From contig OZ242308.1 of assembly GCA_965208015.1 (NCBI GenBank), positions 310,001 through 374,000 of the forward strand: a stretch of DNA of 64,000 bases. The letters are read 5' to 3'. Below are positions 24,349-32,722 of the stretch, in pieces. The notes under the pieces are model-generated. The model ran no database searches. It had not been told where the DNA came from and saw only the letters and a list, made by a program, of their open reading frames with translations. A program made the translations under genes and the position numbers. Source of the DNA: Bin87 sp965208015 (GTDB taxonomy: Bacteria > Chloroflexota > Dehalococcoidia > Lucifugimonadales > UBA3495). Numbering within the stretch: position 1 is the stretch's first letter; every line of letters begins with the position of its first letter.

Positions 24349-24948
24349 ATGACCACCATTGAAATCTCCGGCCGCGTGCATGACCGCATCCGCCGCCGGA
24401 TCCGACGCCTCCCGCCCGGACTCCAGGAACACTGCCAGCGGGTGGAACAGATCGCCCGCGAACTGGCGGAGCGACACGGGCAGGACGTGGAGGCCGTCGG
24501 ACTGACCGGCCTGGCCCACGACGCCACCAAGCACTTCTCCGGCTTGGAGAACCTGCTGCGCATGGAGGAATATGACCTGCCTCCGGTTACCGAGTTCGAG
24601 CGGCGCAACCCGGACATCCTCCACGGCATGGTGGGCGCGGAGCTGCTGAAGCGGGAGGACGGCCTCGGCCATCCCCAGCTCTACAACGCCATCTACTGGC
24701 ACACCACCGGTGACCCGGCCGGCGGCGACGTCATCGCGCACATTGTGTTCCTGGCCGACAAGCTGGATCCGGTCAAGGTCAACCGCTACCCCTGGCAAGG
24801 CGAACTCAAGGAACTGGCGGAGACCGACCTGCCCGCCGCCATGATCATGTTCCTCACCAGGAACGTGGCCCGCTTGCTGGACAAGGGCGCGGCAATACAT
24901 CCGGCGACGATAGAAGCGCGCAACACGCTATTGCTGGCAGCGGCATAG
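24349..24948 (+). CDS. HD-domain phosphohydrolase, YqeK-like
   Basis: A 199-residue HD-superfamily protein. Motifs: HCQRVEQIARELA (first histidine), GLAHDATKH (HD pair), HGMVGAELL, then HTTGDP and LADKLDP. This order matches YqeK-type enzymes that split Ap4A symmetrically into two ADP. YqeK genes often adjoin nadD, but here nadD is 9 kb away. It starts 4 nt after the preceding gene's stop, so it is probably cotranscribed with it. Confidence 0.82.
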   Translation: MTTIEISGRVHDRIRRRIRRLPPGLQEHCQRVEQIARELAERHGQDVEAVGLTGLAHDATKHFSGLENLLRMEEYDLPPVTEFERRNPDILHGMVGAELLKREDGLGHPQLYNAIYWHTTGDPAGGDVIAHIVFLADKLDPVKVNRYPWQGELKELAETDLPAAMIMFLTRNVARLLDKGAAIHPATIEARNTLLLAAA

Positions 24949-24993
24949 GTCCCCGGCGATATAATTGCCGTTACCCGGATGCGGAGGTCAGTC

Positions 24994-25284
24994 ATGGAAT
25001 ACGATGTAGTTGTCTGGCGTGACACTCTGTCTGACGGATCGATTTGCTACGCGGCCATTTGCCCCGCGGTCGATCGCGCCCATGGCCAAGGAGATACCGA
25101 AGCCGAGGCTTTGATTGACGTGGCGGATAGCATGGCGATTTATCTGGACCATAAGCCGGACAGGCACAAGACCGGGGACGCGGCGCAGAAGGCGGTATCC
25201 GAAATGATTGCGGAACTCGCCGAGGAGGGCGTTGAGCCCTGGATACGCGGGGTCCTTCCCGCCCGCAATCAGGTGCCTGCCTAG
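24994..25284 (+). CDS. HicB-like antitoxin
   Basis: A 96-residue protein with the degenerate RNase-H-like HicB fold: YDVVVWRDTLSDGSICYAAI at the N-terminus and GQGDTEAEALIDVADSMAIY in the middle. It is clearly a paralogue of the three HicB-like proteins at 49-51 kb. The HicA partner following it is truncated. GCGGAGG precedes the start. No C-terminal DNA-binding domain is present. Confidence 0.78.
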   Translation: MEYDVVVWRDTLSDGSICYAAICPAVDRAHGQGDTEAEALIDVADSMAIYLDHKPDRHKTGDAAQKAVSEMIAELAEEGVEPWIRGVLPARNQVPA

Positions 25285-25286
25285 TA

Positions 25287-25445
25287 ATGGTTAGAATTGC
25301 CAATGTGAAGACCCGTGAAATTCTGCGCCTGCTCCGTAGAATGGGATTTGTACGAAGCAATCGAGACCATGCGTATTTCTACCACGCATGGTTGAATCTG
25401 GCCGGTATCTCGACCCTGACGCGCCCTGGGATGGACAGCCCCTAG
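25287..25445 (+). pseudogene. Truncated HicA-like toxin
   Basis: 52 residues starting 2 nt after the hicB stop. The N-terminus ANVKTREILRLLRRMGF matches the HicA-like proteins at 49-50.6 kb and the conserved histidine is present (RDHAYFYHAW). The C-terminal 35-40 residues of the full-length paralogues are missing, and the tail LAGISTLTRPGMDSP is unlike them. It is probably inactive. Confidence 0.65.
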
Positions 25446-25458
25446 ATTAGTGAGCAAC

Positions 25459-25788
25459 ATGCCCGCACAACTGGACATAACACCGGAAGCTGCCCAATTC
25501 ATCCGGAACAAGGGCGGTCAGGCCGTCGTCGACCTGATCTGCTGGAAGGGTTGAAGCGGTGAGTCCGTCGAGGTATCGGTCGATACCAACGTGAACCGTC
25601 GCCGCAGCCTGGAGTCCTACGACCCCGCCAGCCAGGACGACATCACGCTCTACCTGGCACCGGGCATCGCAGAGTACGCCCAGCAGGTGTCCCTGTCTAT
25701 GAGCCGGTTCCTGCTCTTCCGCAACCTCAAGGCCACCATCGCGCTGCCCCACGGCGTCACGCTGGGCCGGCGCGCCTCCCTCGTTTAG
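25459..25788 (+). CDS. Probable selenoprotein with in-frame TGA (CC/Se-motif-like)
   Basis: One frame runs from ATG 25459 (or GTG 25450) to TAG 25786-25788 with a single TGA at 25552-25554. Read as selenocysteine it gives 109 residues: a helix (ITPEAAQFIRNKGG), a strand AVVDLICWKG, U32, then SGESVEVSV, an LESYDPASQDDITLYL segment and a C-terminal FLLFRNLKATI. This layout resembles the small HesB-like CC/Se-motif (seleno)protein family, which has Cys-Cys or Cys/Sec at this turn. C28 precedes U32. A 6-bp hairpin with loop GGTC lies 23 nt after the TGA. The alternative is a pseudogene with a nonsense mutation. The family call is from memory of the pattern. It converges on a Uma2 gene. Confidence 0.6.
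25552..25592 (+). promoter_or_regulatory. Candidate SECIS element
   Basis: After the TGA at 25552-25554, GGTATC (25572-25577), loop GGTC (25578-25581) and GATACC (25582-25587) form a perfect 6-bp stem. CGT/ACG can pair outside it across a small internal loop. The 23-nt distance from UGA and the GU in the loop agree with bacterial SECIS rules; the E. coli fdhF loop also contains GGUC. Confidence 0.6.
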
Positions 25789-26336
25789 CCGGCCCGGGCC
25801 GGCAGCAGATCCGCCACGGCGCAGGCGAAGCCGGGCAGGTAGTCCCCGCCGTTCACGGTGTCGGCGTCGGTGAGTGTCACCGGCGGAGCGTCGACGGCAT
25901 GCACGGTCAGGGTGCGGGCGTCGATGTCGATGACCCAGACCGCCTTGCCGCCGGCGTTCAGGTACTCGGTAACTTTCCGAGGTATCTCAAAGTCAACCGG
26001 GTGGCGCGAGAGAATTTCAACTGCCAAGTCAGGAGCGCCGTCATAGAGCATCCCGAACAAGTCAGGTTTGATTTTGAGGCGATGCTCTGAGATGAAAGAA
26101 ACATCGGCGTTGCGACAGGTTGAGGGAGGCTTTTTGACGGTTACATAGCCGTAATTGCTGCCCAACACGACTCCCAAGTGCTTGGGAAAGATGTGCCGCC
26201 CCAATTGATAGCAGGCTAAAGCTGCTGCCTCCTCATGGTCTGCGTACTCCGGCGTTGGAAGTTCCAACAGTACGCCAGTAACCAACTCGTAGCGTGGATA
26301 CTCCGGCAGCGCAGCGTATTCTTCCAGTGTCACCAT
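25785..26336 (-). CDS. Uma2-family PD-(D/E)XK nuclease-like protein
   Basis: A 183-residue Uma2 (DUF820) protein. Visible motifs: LEEYAALPEYPRYELVTGVL, NADVSFISEHRL, the acidic core GAPDLAVEILS and KVTEYLNAGGKAVWVIDIDA. These correspond to the D...ExK restriction-fold core. Cellular role is unknown. It is closely similar to the next gene upstream (26369-26941), consistent with local duplication. Confidence 0.88.
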   Translation of the reverse strand: MVTLEEYAALPEYPRYELVTGVLLELPTPEYADHEEAAALACYQLGRHIFPKHLGVVLGSNYGYVTVKKPPSTCRNADVSFISEHRLKIKPDLFGMLYDGAPDLAVEILSRHPVDFEIPRKVTEYLNAGGKAVWVIDIDARTLTVHAVDAPPVTLTDADTVNGGDYLPGFACAVADLLPARAG

Positions 26337-26368
26337 TGGATAAAACCTCGCGACGCCGATAGCGGGTG

Positions 26369-26941
26369 TCAGGGACGCAGCCGGGGCAGCATATCGGCAA
26401 CCGGGCAGACGAAACCCGGCAGATAGTCTTCCCCATCCACAGAGTCTCTATCGGCTAGAACCAGCGGCGATACGCCGGGTCTGTGTACAATGAGCGTGCG
26501 CCCAATGGGGTCAAGCACCCAGACGGCCTTGCCGCCGGCGTTCAGGTACTCGGCAACCTTCTGCGTCATCTCCCGTTCTGTGTTGCTGGGAGATAGCACC
26601 TCAACCGCCAGGTCCGGCGCGCCGTCAACCAATACCCCAAAGAGGTCGGGCCGCAGTCGCTCGTTGGATACGAACGACACGTCGGGCAAACGCGAAGTGG
26701 CGGGTGAATCCGGCCCAGTAACGAACCCTCGGCTGCTGCCGTACACTTCCCCAAGGTCGTGGGCTTCGACGTGAATATCGACATAACGCGATACTTTCAC
26801 GACCGTAATTTCATGCTCTCTTGATGCCACGTTTTTCTCGACCAGTGCTCCTCGCACCAACTCGTAGCGCGGATATTCCGGCAGCGCGGCGTACTCTTCC
26901 AGCGTAACGGGCGGCGCGATGGCGGTGCTTTGCGTCGTCAT
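26369..26941 (-). CDS. Uma2-family PD-(D/E)XK nuclease-like protein
   Basis: A 190-residue Uma2 protein. It shares the EEYAALPEYPRYELV start and the TEYLNAGGKAVWV-type end with its neighbour (AEYLNAGGKAVWVLD here). The acidic core is GAPDLAVEVLSPSNT. It is separated from the next Uma2 gene by 32 nt, so the pair is one transcript, probably shared with the BchI-like ATPase upstream. Confidence 0.88.
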   Translation of the reverse strand: MTTQSTAIAPPVTLEEYAALPEYPRYELVRGALVEKNVASREHEITVVKVSRYVDIHVEAHDLGEVYGSSRGFVTGPDSPATSRLPDVSFVSNERLRPDLFGVLVDGAPDLAVEVLSPSNTEREMTQKVAEYLNAGGKAVWVLDPIGRTLIVHRPGVSPLVLADRDSVDGEDYLPGFVCPVADMLPRLRP

Positions 26942-26956
26942 TGGAAACCTCCGTAA

Positions 26957-28366
26957 TTACCGCGCGTAGCGGTAGCCGCCGGCCGGTGTGCGGGCGCAGT
27001 TGAGGCGGCGGTTCAGGTGCAACCCTTCCAGCACGAACTCCACCGCTGAGGCCACGACCTCCGGACGCTTGTCGTCGCCCACCAACGCGGTGACGGCGGC
27101 GCTCAGTCCATCCACGTTGTCCAGCGCTGAGGCGTAGGCGGCGGCCGGAACGTCGCTCCCGGTCTCCACGGCGTTGCCCAGGTCGAACGCCATCACGATG
27201 TCTTCCAGCTCCTCCACGTTGCAGTAGCGACCAAAGATGCCCAGGGTCGCCCGCTTGGTCAGGTCTTCGACCAGCCGGTCCTCCCGGCCCTCACCGAAGG
27301 TCTCCATCTCGATCTTGCCGCCCAGGGAGGCCACGAGATAGGGCAGGTCGCTGATTCGGGGGCAGGCGATATCCTCCCCCAGCCGGATGCTGCGGCGCAG
27401 CGCGTTGCTGATGAGCGTTTCATAGTTGGCAATGGAGACGCGGACGCTCACGCCGGAACGCTGGTTGATCTCGTTGCTGGAACGTGCCCGCGCTGTCAAT
27501 TCGGCGATGATGTCCGTCATGAACTGGGGAACCTCCACCCGGTCTTCGTCGGGGAAGCGGTTGCGCTCCTGGTCCATGATGGCGATCTCTTCGTCCAGGG
27601 TCTGTGGGTAGTGGGTGTGGATCTGCGCGCCGTAGCGGTCCTTCAGCGGGGTGACGATGCGGCCGCGGTTGGTGTAGTCCTCGGGGTTGGCCGTGGCCAC
27701 CACGAACACGTCCAGGGGCATCCGGATGCGGTAGCCCTTGATCTGCACGTCCCGCTCTTCCATCAGGTTGAACAGGCCCACCTGGATGCGCTCGGCCAGG
27801 TCTGGCAGCTCGTTGATGCAGAAGATGCCCCGGTTGGTCCGCGGCACCAGGCCGTAGTGGATGGCGGATTCGTCGGACAGGTGCCGGCCCTCGGCCACCT
27901 TGATGGGGTCGATCTCGCCGATCAGGTCGGCGATGGATATGTCGGGCGTGGCCAGCTTTTCCGAGTAACGCATATCCCGCCCGATCCAGGCCACGGGCGT
28001 GTCGTCGCCCATGTCGGCCACCATCTGCCTGGCGTCAGGGCTGAGGGGGTTGTAGGGGTCGTCGTTAAGTTCGCCGCCGGCGATTACCGGGAGCTGTTCG
28101 TCCAGCAGGTTCACCATCTCGCGGATCAGGCGGGTCTTGGCCTGCCCGCGCTCGCCCAGCAGGATGATGTCCTGGCCGGCCAGGATGGCGTTTTCCAGCT
28201 GCGGAATGACCGTCTGGTCGAAGCCGATGATGCCGGGAAACACCTGCTCTTCAGCGCGTATCTTGGCGATCAGGTTCCGGCGCATCTCCTCGCGCACCGA
28301 AACCGATTGGTAGCCGCTATCGCGGAGTTCGCCGATGGTGGCGGGCAAAGCGTTATTCGTGGACAT
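26957..28366 (-). CDS. BchI/Mg-chelatase-like AAA+ ATPase
   Basis: A 469-residue AAA+ protein from ATG 28366. Walker A region is LLGERGQAKTRLIREMV (a GxRGxxKT variant), Walker B region is GIFCINELPDLAERIQVGLF, and the sensor region is VVATANPEDYTNRGRIVTP. A C-terminal helical domain follows. It resembles the I-subunit of magnesium chelatases and MoxR-like chaperones, which normally work with a von Willebrand A protein. No such partner is nearby; two Uma2 genes follow instead. Function unknown, probably a remodelling ATPase. Confidence 0.82.
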   Translation of the reverse strand: MSTNNALPATIGELRDSGYQSVSVREEMRRNLIAKIRAEEQVFPGIIGFDQTVIPQLENAILAGQDIILLGERGQAKTRLIREMVNLLDEQLPVIAGGELNDDPYNPLSPDARQMVADMGDDTPVAWIGRDMRYSEKLATPDISIADLIGEIDPIKVAEGRHLSDESAIHYGLVPRTNRGIFCINELPDLAERIQVGLFNLMEERDVQIKGYRIRMPLDVFVVATANPEDYTNRGRIVTPLKDRYGAQIHTHYPQTLDEEIAIMDQERNRFPDEDRVEVPQFMTDIIAELTARARSSNEINQRSGVSVRVSIANYETLISNALRRSIRLGEDIACPRISDLPYLVASLGGKIEMETFGEGREDRLVEDLTKRATLGIFGRYCNVEELEDIVMAFDLGNAVETGSDVPAAAYASALDNVDGLSAAVTALVGDDKRPEVVASAVEFVLEGLHLNRRLNCARTPAGGYRYAR

Positions 28367-28481
28367 GGAATCAGGCCGTCCTTTGGTCAGAGTAGGGGTC
28401 CGCCGGCAGTATAGCAAACGGGCAGCAACCCGGCTTTGCTATACTGCTGGCGGATATTCGGTACGCGCCCGGAGGCTAGTG

Positions 28482-29216
28482 ATGACCACCAAATCGCCGC
28501 CGTCCATTGATCCCAAGCTGGCCCACCTCTACGACGAAAACGGAGTTTTCTATCCCTCAGAGGACGGTATACCCATGCCCGACGCCGAGACCCAGGGCGT
28601 CATCTTTCGCGCCGTAGTAACGCCCCTGCATCACTACGTCACCAGCATCCGTCCCGACGCCCACGTGGCCGGCAACACTTTCGTCTATTATGAGCAGGGC
28701 AACCCCCGGCGCTTCGTATCTCCGGACTGTTACGCCGTTTTTGACGTGGACGTGAACCACGTGTTCTACCGGAACACCTACCGGGTGTGGGAGATGGGCA
28801 AGCCGCCGGACTTTGCATTGGAGATTGCTTCCGAAAACACCGCCGCCCACGACGTGCGGGGCACGCCGGCTCTGTACGCCAGCATCGGCATCGGAGAATA
28901 CTGGCTGTACGACGCCACGCCGGACAGCCGATACTACGGCCTGAAACTGTATGGCGGCTATCTGCACAGCGGTGGGTACGAGCCGTTTGAAATCCACGAG
29001 GACCCGGACGGCCTGGTGTGGGGGCACAGTCCGGCGCTGGGACTGGACCTGTGCTGGGATACCGGCAAGTTGCGGTTCCGCATCCCGGCAACCGGGGAGT
29101 TTTTGCCGGACTACGATGGAACTCTCACCGCGCGCGACCAAGCCCGATCCGAAAACGAAGAACTCCGCGCCGAAATCGCGCGGCTCCGGGCGGAGATCGA
29201 TCGCAGCCAACCCTGA
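28482..29216 (+). CDS. Uma2-family protein with C-terminal helix
   Basis: A 244-residue Uma2 protein of the longer type, divergent from the BchI-like gene. Core motifs: SPDCYAVFDVDV, KPPDFALEIASENTA, and YASIGIGEYWLYDATPD. A charged coiled-coil tail (SENEELRAEIARLRAEID) follows, as often seen in Chloroflexota and cyanobacterial Uma2 proteins. CCGGAGG lies upstream. Confidence 0.88.
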   Translation: MTTKSPPSIDPKLAHLYDENGVFYPSEDGIPMPDAETQGVIFRAVVTPLHHYVTSIRPDAHVAGNTFVYYEQGNPRRFVSPDCYAVFDVDVNHVFYRNTYRVWEMGKPPDFALEIASENTAAHDVRGTPALYASIGIGEYWLYDATPDSRYYGLKLYGGYLHSGGYEPFEIHEDPDGLVWGHSPALGLDLCWDTGKLRFRIPATGEFLPDYDGTLTARDQARSENEELRAEIARLRAEIDRSQP

Positions 29217-29231
29217 GACCGACGCCAAGGT

Positions 29232-30728
29232 TTACACCCGCAATATCCCCCGCACCTGCAACTGCTGTTTCAGGTAGCCCATGTCCCGGTTGCCCTTGAT
29301 GGCGTTGCAGGTGTGGCACATCAGTTGCAGGTTGCCTACCGAATCCTGGCCGCCCCGGGAGCGCGGCGTGATATGGTCGATGGTCAGCACGTGCAGGGGC
29401 AGTTCGTACTCACAGCCGGCGCATCTGCCGTGTTGACTGCGATACAGTAACGCCCGGTCCGACTGAGGGTCCACCGGGCTCAATAGAGTCAGGTCGTTTC
29501 TTCGCGGAGGCTCCCGCAGCACCATGGGAGTCCAATCCTCCCACGGCTTTTCGTCATCGCCGTTCATCGGTATCTGCAATTCCCGTCTGGCCCGTTGCGT
29601 CAGCACCTCCGCGGCCTGCGGCAGTATGTCAATGCCAATCCACTGCCGCCCCAGCTTTTCGGCAGCGATGCACGCGGTGGCACAGCCACAGAAAGGATCC
29701 AGCACCAGGTCGCCCAGGTTGGAAGACGCGTTGATGATGCGTTCCAGCAATGCCAGCGGCTTTTGCGTCCGCCAGCCGGTGCGCTCTATGGCTCGTGGTG
29801 GAATTGGCCTTATGTCCGTCCACTGGTTGGTAGGCACTTGGCCTGGGTTGCTGGCAAGGTAGCGTTTCAGGGACGGCATACCATTGTCACTTGGATAGTA
29901 AATCAAGCCGGCTTCGTCCAACGCATCCAGGCGCTCCAAAGGACTGGCAATGTTGCGGTAACCGGGGACTACATTCGCGTCAATCCAGGCGGCGTAATTT
30001 CCCGTCATCGGCACTGCCCAGTGCCGACCGATTCGATTTGGGTCGTGGCTGCGCCAGGGTTGGCCGGTTTCACCAAACCTCAATTCGGCCGCAGTGAGGT
30101 CTCCCAAGCGGTATGCCCCCCGCTCGTCTTCATGGCGATAAAACTGCTCTACGTAGTCGCCGTCCAGCGGAATGCGGACTTCGTTTGAGTTTATCCTGGG
30201 CTGACGACTGTAAAACAGGATGATGTCGCGCACCCTGCCGAAGTTTCGCGAATCATTGTGCGCGGAAGTGCGTTGCCAGCTGATTTGCGCCCGGTAGCTG
30301 TTCACCCCGAAGACGGCGTCCATTACAGATTGCAGGTAGTGGCCGGCCGTATCGTCGCAGTGCAGGTAGATACTGCCAGTAGTCTTCAGCACCCGGTGCA
30401 ATTCCAACAACCGCACGCTCATAAACGTAAGATAGCCCGCCATGCTCTCCCCGTGGGACAACCGTGCCCCGTTGATGAGATGAAACGGCGCCGGTAGCCG
30501 GTATTCGATCTCATCGATCCACTCCTCCTTCATGTCGTCCAGCGTCCACACGTCATCGAACTCGGCGCCGCGGGCCTCGCTGTCCAGCGGCGCGGCGTAA
30601 GTCCGGTTGGAGTTGAACGGCGGGTCCAGATAGATGAGATCGACGCACTCGGAGTTGATTCCCCGCAGGATGTCCAAGTTGTCTCCGGTGAAAATGGTGC
30701 GACTGGGCACGTTGCACGCGCTGGGCAT
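29232..30728 (-). CDS. DNA methyltransferase fused to an HNH nuclease domain
   Basis: A 498-residue protein. The N-terminal 390 residues form a beta-class amino-methyltransferase: DPPFNS (35-40, catalytic motif IV) comes before the SAM-binding motif DPFCGCATACIAAEKLGRQW (about 350). Residues about 420-490 form a separate HNH domain: GRCAGCEYELP, LTIDHITPRSRGGQD, LMCHTCNAIKGNRD. The enzyme would methylate A-N6 or C-N4, and the HNH part may cut the same site. A fused methyltransferase-HNH could be a one-gene restriction-modification or anti-phage enzyme (inference). Two Uma2 genes flank it. Confidence 0.85.
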   Translation of the reverse strand: MPSACNVPSRTIFTGDNLDILRGINSECVDLIYLDPPFNSNRTYAAPLDSEARGAEFDDVWTLDDMKEEWIDEIEYRLPAPFHLINGARLSHGESMAGYLTFMSVRLLELHRVLKTTGSIYLHCDDTAGHYLQSVMDAVFGVNSYRAQISWQRTSAHNDSRNFGRVRDIILFYSRQPRINSNEVRIPLDGDYVEQFYRHEDERGAYRLGDLTAAELRFGETGQPWRSHDPNRIGRHWAVPMTGNYAAWIDANVVPGYRNIASPLERLDALDEAGLIYYPSDNGMPSLKRYLASNPGQVPTNQWTDIRPIPPRAIERTGWRTQKPLALLERIINASSNLGDLVLDPFCGCATACIAAEKLGRQWIGIDILPQAAEVLTQRARRELQIPMNGDDEKPWEDWTPMVLREPPRRNDLTLLSPVDPQSDRALLYRSQHGRCAGCEYELPLHVLTIDHITPRSRGGQDSVGNLQLMCHTCNAIKGNRDMGYLKQQLQVRGILRV

Positions 30729-31031
30729 AAGGCCACCTCGGGAGCGAGTCTAGCAGTCGCCAAAGACGGCGGACAAGGCAGAGGTGTCACCAACTGCGCT
30801 TATTGCGTGGGCGAGCAGGACTCCGATGCCAGGGCGATCCTCGTCGCCGAGGGCGATTGGGACAACGACCTGATGGAGCAGGTCAAACCGCCCGGCCCCA
30901 TCCAGCAGCGGGCCGCTGCAACTCCCCAGGCGTGGGGATGGCGACGATGAAAACGCCGGGGCCGGCATGACGCCCGCCCCGGCGTTTTGAGGTGCTAAAA
31001 TTGGCGCCAGTATGCCGCCCGGAGGTTTGCA
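30729..31031. other. Intergenic stretch with a possible gene remnant
   Basis: On the plus strand about 60 codons ending with a stop near 30949 read like a protein C-terminus (TNCAYCVGEQDSDARAILVA then EGDWDNDLMEQVKPPGP), but no start or upstream part is found. The rest holds the hairpin at 30950-30988 and the ribosome site of the next gene. Confidence 0.4.
30950..30988. terminator. Strong hairpin with A and T flanks, terminator-like
   Basis: AAAACGCCGGGGC (30950-30962) pairs with GCCCCGGCGTTTT (30976-30988), giving a 13-bp stem. The A/T arms allow function in both directions. Confidence 0.7.
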
Positions 31032-31823
31032 ATGACCACCGCCGCAAATAAAGCCAAAATGCTGCCCTACCACCGCCAGGGCGAGATCGACTATGCCAGC
31101 CTGGAATTTGACCCGGACACCAAGCACCTGACCCCTGACGCTATGGAGCAGAACCTTGAAATGGCGGAACTCCTCGGTCTGTTCAAGGCCCGCTTCACCG
31201 ACTTCAACCGGCGTCCCGACGTGTTTCTGGACAACGAGACCTACATTTGCTATGACCCCGGCAACCTGAACGTGCGGATTTCGCCCGATATTTACCTGGC
31301 CTTCGGGGTGGACGCCCGCGCCATCCGACCCCGCAAACTTTACCTGCCCTGGGAAGTGGGCAAGCCTCCCGACTGGGCGCTGGAAGTGGCGTCGGAAAGC
31401 ACGGCCCAGGCCGACGTGCGGCGCAAGCCGGCCATCTACGCCACCGTGGGCATCCCCGAGTACTGGCGGTTCGATCCCACCGGCGGCCGCTACCACGGCG
31501 CGCCGCTGTACGGGGGCATCCTGCGCGGCGGAGCGTATCAGCCCGTTGACTTGACCACCGAGCCGGACGGCATCCTGAAGGGATACAGCCCGATCCTAGA
31601 ACTGAGCCCGGCCTGGGATGAAGGCTGGCCGCGTCTCTACGACCCGGCCACCGGAACCTACCTGGAAGGCTGGCGGGAAGTCTGGCAGGCTCGCCTCGAC
31701 GCCGAAGCTCGGGCTGAACTCGCCGAATCCCAAGCCGACATTGCCAACGTCCGGGCAGACGTTGCTGAAGCCGAGGCCCAACGATTGCGAGAGCAAATAC
31801 GCCGTTTGCAGTCAGGAAACTAG
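31032..31823 (+). CDS. Uma2-family protein with coiled-coil tail
   Basis: A 263-residue Uma2 protein. Core: VRISPDIYLAFGVDA, KPPDWALEVASESTAQADV, YATVGIPEYWRFDPT. The last 60 residues (EARAELAESQADIANVRADV and on) are a predicted coiled coil. CCGGAGG precedes the start. Confidence 0.88.
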   Translation: MTTAANKAKMLPYHRQGEIDYASLEFDPDTKHLTPDAMEQNLEMAELLGLFKARFTDFNRRPDVFLDNETYICYDPGNLNVRISPDIYLAFGVDARAIRPRKLYLPWEVGKPPDWALEVASESTAQADVRRKPAIYATVGIPEYWRFDPTGGRYHGAPLYGGILRGGAYQPVDLTTEPDGILKGYSPILELSPAWDEGWPRLYDPATGTYLEGWREVWQARLDAEARAELAESQADIANVRADVAEAEAQRLREQIRRLQSGN

Positions 31824-31870
31824 CCGCGCCGCTGCCCTCTCAGCGGCAACGAAACGAGGAGACATCCGCC

Positions 31871-32293
31871 ATGTCCACCGCCCCTGTTTACACCTACACC
31901 TACGATCACATCCACGTCCGCACCAAGGACCCGGAGGGCATGGCCAGCTTCTTCGAGACCATGTTCGGCGCGAAAGTTCTGCGCCTCATCCAGAGCGATG
32001 GCGTCCCCAGGGTCGACTTGGACGTCAACGGTCTGGCCATCTTCATCGCCTCCGTTCCGCCCGAGGAGCACATCGACCTCAGCCCCCGGGACCCGCACCT
32101 GGGCCTGGACCACTTCGGCTTCCGCGTGGACGACATCGACGGCGCGGTGGAGGACCTGCGCAGCAAGGGCGCGGAGATCTACGTGGAACCGCGAACCATC
32201 CGCCCCGGCGTCCGCATCGCCTTCGTCCGCGGCCCCGACGACGTGCGCATCGAGATCCTGCAGCGGGACGGCTCCGGGCTGATGGAGGAGTAG
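31871..32293 (+). CDS. VOC-family (glyoxalase-fold) protein
   Basis: A 140-residue protein with two beta-alpha-beta-beta-beta units. The N-terminal YDHIHVRTKDPEGMASFFET carries the metal-site histidine region. LGLDHFGFRVDDID holds the second, and VRIEILQRDG ends with the expected glutamate. Such proteins are metal-dependent lyases, isomerases or dioxygenases; the substrate is unknown. AACGAGGAG is the ribosome site. Confidence 0.88.
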   Translation: MSTAPVYTYTYDHIHVRTKDPEGMASFFETMFGAKVLRLIQSDGVPRVDLDVNGLAIFIASVPPEEHIDLSPRDPHLGLDHFGFRVDDIDGAVEDLRSKGAEIYVEPRTIRPGVRIAFVRGPDDVRIEILQRDGSGLMEE

Positions 32294-32337
32294 CGGAGCC
32301 GGCGCCATCCGGTGGCGGAGTGGACCGTCCGGTCAGC

Positions 32338-32703
32338 TCATGGTGGCGACGGGGTCGGCGCAAGCAGTTGCAACAAGCTTGCAAGCGCCTCATGGATCAG
32401 CAATCCTACCAAAGCCAGCAATTCAAGGACGAACCATCTGTACAGGTTACGAGCGGTGCCCTGTTTGGATGTTCCCTGCCGCTCGAGTCCGATGGATGTT
32501 GAAAAGATAGCTTTGCCCCCCAAGTAGATTACGTCCAGATACGCGATTATCGCAATAATCGCTAGCGAATACGTTGCCCAGGACGTGATAACCTCCGCCA
32601 CGTCAGCGGTAAAAAGCGCAACGCCAACTGCTGCCGTGGCTATGGTGACAATACCCAGGCAAATCGTATTCCAGTGGCGTTCCCATTCCTGGTTATCCGG
32701 CAT
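32338..32703 (-). CDS. Small hypothetical membrane protein
   Basis: A 121-residue protein from ATG 32703 with three hydrophobic segments (ICLGIVTIATAAVGVALFTA, a second around YSLAIIAIIAYLDVIYL, and a third around FVLELLALVGLLIHEALASL). No family is recognised. It follows another small membrane protein gene and is likely cotranscribed with it. Confidence 0.55.
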   Translation of the reverse strand: MPDNQEWERHWNTICLGIVTIATAAVGVALFTADVAEVITSWATYSLAIIAIIAYLDVIYLGGKAIFSTSIGLERQGTSKQGTARNLYRWFVLELLALVGLLIHEALASLLQLLAPTPSPP

Positions 32704-32722
32704 TTTGAGACTCTCCGGCCCG

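Noticed and set aside
25287..25788. Reading the truncated hicA and the selenoprotein as one disrupted gene
   Set aside because: They are in different frames, and the second part does not resemble the C-terminus of the intact HicA paralogues.
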